Assembly (NCBI RefSeq): GCF_000717175.1
Contig: NZ_JNYD01000014.1
Span: 1-64,000 of the forward strand
DNA from: Pseudonocardia autotrophica
GTDB lineage: Bacteria > Actinomycetota > Actinomycetes > Mycobacteriales > Pseudonocardiaceae
Reading direction: 5' to 3'
Length of the DNA: 64,000 bases
Shown here one piece after another: positions 60,183 to 64,000 of this stretch. Position 1 is the stretch's first letter. The number at the start of each line of letters is the position of its first letter. Under the pieces are notes generated by a model. It worked only from the letters and a program-made list of their open reading frames with translations, searched no databases and had not been told where the DNA came from. The position numbers and the translations under genes are program-made.

Positions 60183-61756
60183 GCCGGGTGGTGGTCGTCG
60201 GCGCCGGGGTCGGGGGGCTGGCCGCGGCGGCCCGGCTGGCGGCCCTGGGGCACGAGGTGGCGCTGCACGAGCGTGCGGACACCCACGGCGGCAAGCTCGG
60301 CGTCGCCGAGGTCGGCGGGTTCACGTTCGACACCGGACCCTCGCTGCTCACCCTGCCCGCAGTGCTCGAGGACGTCTTCGCGGCGACCGGCGGACCGTCC
60401 GGGCTGGTCGTGGAGCCGGTGGATCCGGTGTGCGCCTACACGTTCGGCGACGGCACCCGGCTCGAGATGCCGCACGATCCGGACGCCGTGCCGGCCGCCC
60501 TCGACGCCGCGCTCGGCCCCGGCTCCGGCGCCGCCTGGCGGGCGCTGTACGAGCGGTCCGGGCGGCTCTGGGACCTCGTCGGCGAGCCCGTGCTGCGCCG
60601 CCCGCTCGACCTGCGCACGCTGCTGCGGATGTCGGCGCGGCTGCAGGACCTGCGGGCCGTCGCGCCGTGGCGGACGCTCGACGGGCTCGGTCGTGCGCTC
60701 CTGCCCGACCCGCGGCTGCGCACCTGGTTCGCCCGCTACGCGACCTACTCCGGCTCGGACTTCCGCCGCACGCCCGCGGTGCTGTCCGTGACGCCGTACG
60801 TCGAGCAGCGGTTCGGCGGCTGGTACGTCCGCGGCGGGCTGCGCCGCATCGCAGACGTGCTCCTCGAGCGGTGTCGGGCGCTGGGCGTCGCCGTGCACCT
60901 CGGGTCCGAGGTCGAGGCGGTGACCGTCGCGGACGGGGCCGTGCGGGGCGTCCGGGTCGGCGGCCACGAGGTTCCGGCCGACGTCGTCGTGTGCAACGCC
61001 GACGCCTCCGTGCTCTACGAACGGCTGCTGCCCGTCGGGACCGCGCGGCGGGCTCGCCGCGACCTCCGCCGCGCCCCGCGCTCGCTGGCCGGGTTCGTCC
61101 TGCTGCTGGGCCTCGACGGCCGCGATCCCGGCCCCGCACACCGCGTCTGGTTCCCGCGGGACCACGCCGCCGAGTTCGACGCGATCTTCGCGCGGCGCCC
61201 CCGGCCCGTCCCCGACCCGACGATCTACGTGCACGCCCCGGACGACCCCGCCCTCCGGCCGGACGACGCGGGCGAGGGCTGGTTCGTGCTGGTCAACGCG
61301 CCCGTGCACGACCCCGGCCGCGGCGTGGACTGGGACGGGCCCGGGCTGCGGGAGCGCTACGCCGACCACGTCCTCGCCACGCTGGCCGCGCGCGGCACGG
61401 ACGTCCGGGACCGGATCCGCGTCCGGGAGATCCGCACGCCGGCCGATCTCGAACGGAACACGGGCGCTCCCGGCGGGGCGATCTACGGCACCGCCTCGCA
61501 CGGGCCGCGTGCCGCGCTGCGCCGCCCGGCCAACCGCTCCCCCGTCCCCGGGCTCTACCTGGTCGGCGGCTCGGCGCACCCGGGCGGCGGGCTGCCGCTC
61601 GTGCTGCTCTCCGCCGAGATCACGGCCGGGCTCATCGGTCCGGCGGGAAGTCAGGCGGGATCGCGCGCAGGATCCCCGCCACGAGCTGCACGAGTCCCAG
61701 CACGCCCACGACCGTCCAGGCGACCACGAGCACCATGGCCCAGTCCCAGCCGGTGA
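60179..61756 (+). CDS. CrtI-family carotenoid desaturase (possible CrtD)
   Basis: 525 aa. The FAD motif VVVVGAGVGGLAAAARLAAL starts at residue 3; GGFTFDTGPSLLTLPAVLED, FARYATYSGSDFRRTPAVLS, GLYLVGGSAHPGGGLPLVLL are CrtI hallmarks. With CruF and CruG beside it, a CrtD-like 3',4'-desaturase is likelier than phytoene desaturase, but not certain. GTG 60179 overlaps the glycosyltransferase stop. The last 40 residues are a Pro/Arg-rich tail that overlaps the convergent phosphatidyltransferase by 125 bp. Confidence 0.82.
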   Translation: MSRVVVVGAGVGGLAAAARLAALGHEVALHERADTHGGKLGVAEVGGFTFDTGPSLLTLPAVLEDVFAATGGPSGLVVEPVDPVCAYTFGDGTRLEMPHDPDAVPAALDAALGPGSGAAWRALYERSGRLWDLVGEPVLRRPLDLRTLLRMSARLQDLRAVAPWRTLDGLGRALLPDPRLRTWFARYATYSGSDFRRTPAVLSVTPYVEQRFGGWYVRGGLRRIADVLLERCRALGVAVHLGSEVEAVTVADGAVRGVRVGGHEVPADVVVCNADASVLYERLLPVGTARRARRDLRRAPRSLAGFVLLLGLDGRDPGPAHRVWFPRDHAAEFDAIFARRPRPVPDPTIYVHAPDDPALRPDDAGEGWFVLVNAPVHDPGRGVDWDGPGLRERYADHVLATLAARGTDVRDRIRVREIRTPADLERNTGAPGGAIYGTASHGPRAALRRPANRSPVPGLYLVGGSAHPGGGLPLVLLSAEITAGLIGPAGSQAGSRAGSPPRAARVPARPRPSRRPRAPWPSPSR

Positions 61757-62309
61757 GCGGCGTGCCCGCGGGCAGCGCCCCCGCCCCCAGCGCGGCCACC
61801 GCCACGACGATCACCCGGGTCGGCCGCTCGGCCACCGTCACCGCGCCGACCCCGGGCATCCCGACGGACTGCGCCCGCGCCCGCAGGTACTCGTGCAGCA
61901 GCACCAGCGCCGCGGCGGCCACCGCCCACGCCACCGGCGCAGCGAGCGCCACCAGCACCGCGACCAGCAGGAGGTCGCCCACGCGGTCCGCCGCGGCGTC
62001 GACGACCGCGCCGAGCGGCCGGGCCCGGCCGGTGCGCAGGGCCACGGCGCCGTCGAGCCCGTCGAGGATGCCGCCGGCCACCACCAGCGCGGCGGCGAGC
62101 AGGGGCCAGCGCCCACCCGCGGCGGCGGCGCCCCACGCGCCGGCCAGCACCAGCACCCCCGCCAGCGACAGCAGGTCCGGGGGTACGCGGCCGGCCGGAC
62201 CCGCGGCGAGCCCCTGCACCAGGCGCAGCCACCCGCGCACCACCGCCGACGGCCGCACGCCGGAGTGCAGGGCGGACCACCCCGCGGCACCTGTCCGTGG
62301 CTCCTCCAC
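61632..62309 (-). CDS. CDP-alcohol phosphatidyltransferase
   Basis: 225 aa with about five hydrophobic helices. The CDP-alcohol motif appears as DGLDGAVALRTGRARP then LGAVVDAAADR, with the last helix aspartates; the usual AR is AL-R. Such enzymes make phospholipid head groups (phosphatidylglycerol, cardiolipin or inositol types). GTG 62309 is 6 nt after GAGGCT. Its 3' end overlaps the desaturase tail. Confidence 0.82.
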   Translation of the reverse strand: MEEPRTGAAGWSALHSGVRPSAVVRGWLRLVQGLAAGPAGRVPPDLLSLAGVLVLAGAWGAAAAGGRWPLLAAALVVAGGILDGLDGAVALRTGRARPLGAVVDAAADRVGDLLLVAVLVALAAPVAWAVAAAALVLLHEYLRARAQSVGMPGVGAVTVAERPTRVIVVAVAALGAGALPAGTPLTGWDWAMVLVVAWTVVGVLGLVQLVAGILRAIPPDFPPDR

Positions 62310-62315
62310 GGCGCC

Positions 62316-62321
62316 AGCCTC
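62316..62321 (-). promoter_or_regulatory. -10 hexamer, leaderless phosphatidyltransferase gene
   Basis: GAGGCT on the minus strand ends 6 nt before GTG 62309. Confidence 0.45.
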
Positions 62322-62360
62322 GCACCGCCGTGCGGTCCGCGCCCGCCACGGGAGCGGCCG

Positions 62361-63173
62361 ATGACCTCGGAACGCACGCCACGCGCCCTCCTGCGCGAGA
62401 CGGCCCGGTCCTTCCCGGGCAGCGACGTCGCGCTGTGGGCCGCCGGTGCCACGTTCTTCGGGCTGCTCGGCCTGGTCCCGCTCGCGCTGGTCTCGTTGCG
62501 GGTCGCGGGGGTGCTCGTCGGGCCGGACGCGCTGCGGGCCGGCATGGACACCGCGATCTCCGGGCTCCCGGGCGGGCACGGGACCCCCGCGGCGCTGCGC
62601 ACGCTGACCGCGACGGCGCTCGACATGTCGTGGGTGCAGACGCTCGTCGTGCTCTTCCCGGCCAGCCTCTACGGCGAGGGGTTGCGCCGCGCGTTCCTGC
62701 AGCTCTCCCCCGCCCGGGACCGGTTCACCGGGTGGCGGGGGCGGCTGGGCCTGCTCGCGCTCGCCGTCGTCGCCCCCGTGCTGGTGCTCGCCGTGCTCGC
62801 CGCCGCCCCGCTCGTCGCGCCCCTCTACCTGCGCGGCGGGTGGTGGCTGGTGCTGGGCGTGGTCGTCGCCTTCCACGTCGTGTGGGTCACCGTGTCGGTG
62901 GCCCTGGTGCTGGTGTTCCGGCTGGTCGGCCCCGGCCGGATCGGGTGGAAGGCGCTACTGCTCGGCGGGTTCGGCACCGGGTCCGTGCTCGCCGGGTTCC
63001 TGCAGGGGTTCCTGCTGTTCCTCGCCATCCCCGTCGAGTGGTCGGCGCCGTTCGGCGGGCTCCCGATCGTCGGCGCGGTGTCGGCGCTCGCGCTGTGGCT
63101 CTACCTGCTGCACGTCCTGCTGCTCGCGGGCTACCGGGCCACGCTCGTGGCCGACGACGTCCTGCGCGGCTGA
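62361..63173 (+). CDS. YhjD/YihY-like membrane protein
   Basis: 270 aa with about six transmembrane segments (LWAAGATFFGLLGLVPLALV, GLLALAVVAPVLVLAVLAAA, LVLGVVVAFHVVWVTVSVAL, LALWLYLLHVLLLAGYRATL). The pattern and length are like the YihY protein at 55529 but the conserved WSASGG motif is absent, so it is a divergent member. Function unknown. ATG 62361 follows GGAGCGG. Confidence 0.72.
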   Translation: MTSERTPRALLRETARSFPGSDVALWAAGATFFGLLGLVPLALVSLRVAGVLVGPDALRAGMDTAISGLPGGHGTPAALRTLTATALDMSWVQTLVVLFPASLYGEGLRRAFLQLSPARDRFTGWRGRLGLLALAVVAPVLVLAVLAAAPLVAPLYLRGGWWLVLGVVVAFHVVWVTVSVALVLVFRLVGPGRIGWKALLLGGFGTGSVLAGFLQGFLLFLAIPVEWSAPFGGLPIVGAVSALALWLYLLHVLLLAGYRATLVADDVLRG

Positions 63174-63177
63174 CTTC

Positions 63178-63199
63178 CCCCGCGTCGACTCGCGCGGGG
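63178..63199 (+). terminator. hairpin before sigma-factor gene
   Basis: Stem CCCCGCG / CGCGGGG (7 bp) with an 8 nt loop, 4 bp after the membrane protein stop. Confidence 0.55.
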
Positions 63200-63280
63200 C
63201 CCGATCCCGGGTCATGCTCGACATGAACAACGTGTGGCGCGGTACGCGCCCGCGGTCGGACCCGGACGGACGGAGCGGAC

Positions 63281-64000
63281 ATGACGGCCGTGGCGCCCCC
63301 GGCGGCAGAAACCCGGACCGAGACCGGGATGGATTCCCGGACGGATTCCCGCGCGGACACCCGCCCCGGCAGCCGGCACTCCGCGCAGCTCCCGCGCCTG
63401 CGCACCCTGCACGCCATGGCGGCGGACGACCCGCGCCGGAGCGCGCTGCGCAACTCGATCGCGGAGGCCTACCTGCCCATCGCCGAGCGGATGGCCCGCG
63501 GGCAGGCCGGCGCCTCCCCGGCGGCCTACGACGACCTGCTCCAGGTCGCGCGGCTCGCCCTGCTCACGGCCGTCGACCGGTGGGACCCCGAACGCGGCGA
63601 CGGCACGGACTTCGTCGGCTACCTCGTCCCGTGCATCCGCGGCGAGTTCCTGCACCACGTCCGCGACCGGACCTGGGTCGTCCGGGTGCCGCGCCGGGTC
63701 AAGGAGATGGCCACCCGGGTCAACCGCGAGACCTCCGCCCTCCACCAACGCCTGGGCCGGTCGCCGCGGCCCAGCGAGATCGCCGAGGCCCTCGGCGTCG
63801 ACCGCGAGGTCGTGCTGGAGGTCCTGCTCGCCCAGGGCTACCAGGCCGCGGACTCGCTCGACGAACGGCGCGGCCCCGGCGAGCCCGACGACGCCCGGCT
63901 CGGCGACCTCGACGCCGCCCTCGACCGCGCCGAGGACCGCGCCACGCTGCGCCCGCTCCTCGCGGCCCTGCCCGAACGCGAGCGGACCATCGTCGGCCTG
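63281..64000 (+). CDS. SigB/SigF-family RNA polymerase sigma factor, 3' end outside window
   Basis: At least 240 aa. A Thr/Arg/Asp-rich lead-in is followed by region 2 motifs: AYLPIAERMARGQ, YDDLLQVARLALLTAVDRWD near residue 83, then FVGYLVPCIRGEFLHHVRDR and VVRVPRRVKEMATRVNRETS; region 3 LGRSPRPSEIAEALGVDREV follows, with region 4 starting at the window edge (LLAALPERERTIVGL). SigB/SigF proteins are released from RsbW-like anti-sigma kinases by STAS antagonists. STAS genes at 28575 and 47113 could act on such a factor. ATG 63281 follows GGAG. Confidence 0.9.
   Translation, partial: MTAVAPPAAETRTETGMDSRTDSRADTRPGSRHSAQLPRLRTLHAMAADDPRRSALRNSIAEAYLPIAERMARGQAGASPAAYDDLLQVARLALLTAVDRWDPERGDGTDFVGYLVPCIRGEFLHHVRDRTWVVRVPRRVKEMATRVNRETSALHQRLGRSPRPSEIAEALGVDREVVLEVLLAQGYQAADSLDERRGPGEPDDARLGDLDAALDRAEDRATLRPLLAALPERERTIVGL

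Noticed and set aside
63212..63748. Antisense ORF over the sigma-factor start
   Set aside because: The sense strand has sigma regions 2 and 3; the antisense reading has no domain.

Overview
The window is GC-rich (roughly 73%) actinobacterial chromosome. Gene content (sarcosine oxidase, F420/LLM-type oxidoreductases, an NDMA-dependent alcohol dehydrogenase, an IdeR/DtxR-like iron box, a LexA box of the actinobacterial type, a SigB/SigF-family sigma factor) and frequent GTG starts suggest a Pseudonocardia-like member of the Pseudonocardiales. The genus is an inference; no rRNA or tRNA gene is present. The window opens inside soxA and closes inside a sigma-factor gene.

Layout. 1-7.9 kb: one-carbon/amine catabolism (soxA-soxG-sdaA), then a DUF3311/sodium-symporter pair and an amidase. 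7.9-16.4 kb: acyl-CoA and oxidation chemistry (alcohol dehydrogenase, family III CoA transferase, NTF2-like protein, truncated haemoglobin, Baeyer-Villiger monooxygenase, quinone reductase), then a sulfur locus with a TauD-like dioxygenase behind a Cys-rich leader peptide, divergent from an LLM monooxygenase coupled to an M13 peptidase. 18.3-22.2 kb: a type III restriction-modification pair whose Res subunit stops inside the nuclease domain. 22.2-28.5 kb: reductase, peroxiredoxin, DUF4253, methionine aminopeptidase beside a decayed XRE regulator, an SOS-controlled DUF222/HNH gene, and a broken glycosylase-like gene. 28.6-31.7 kb: a translationally coupled PP2C phosphatase, cobalamin-binding sensor and STAS gene, read here as a candidate light- or B12-gated partner switch. 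31.9-46 kb: RluA, lipoprotein, AtuA/CoA-transferase pair, P450, a degenerate kinase-like protein, Sua5, DinB, SDR, pyruvyltransferase family, desaturase, dienelactone hydrolase. 46-56.6 kb: LLM, second STAS, TetR plus haem oxygenase, NDMA-type dehydrogenase, histidine phosphatase, SDR, SRPBCC plus WYL regulator, VOC, NDH-2, YihY. 56.6-61.8 kb: carotenoid tailoring genes (CrtU-, CruF-, CruG- and CrtI/CrtD-like). 61.6-64 kb: CDP-alcohol phosphatidyltransferase, second YihY, SigB/SigF-like sigma factor.

Three patterns cut across genes. (1) A family of 40-44 bp palindromes with GTGAGTGGC ends sits at gene 3' ends, often with the stop codon inside; one copy is in frame inside soxA. (2) At least thirteen genes have a TAnnnT-like -10 hexamer exactly 6 nt before the start codon, the arrangement expected of leaderless mRNAs; this also fixes several start codons. 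(3) Sharp inverted repeats mark several divergent promoters. Convergent genes are packed tightly (for example stops overlapping at 13223-13226), and apparent decay is limited to four spots: the Res 3' end, the XRE remnant, the glycosylase-like remnant and a TIGR03083-type fragment.
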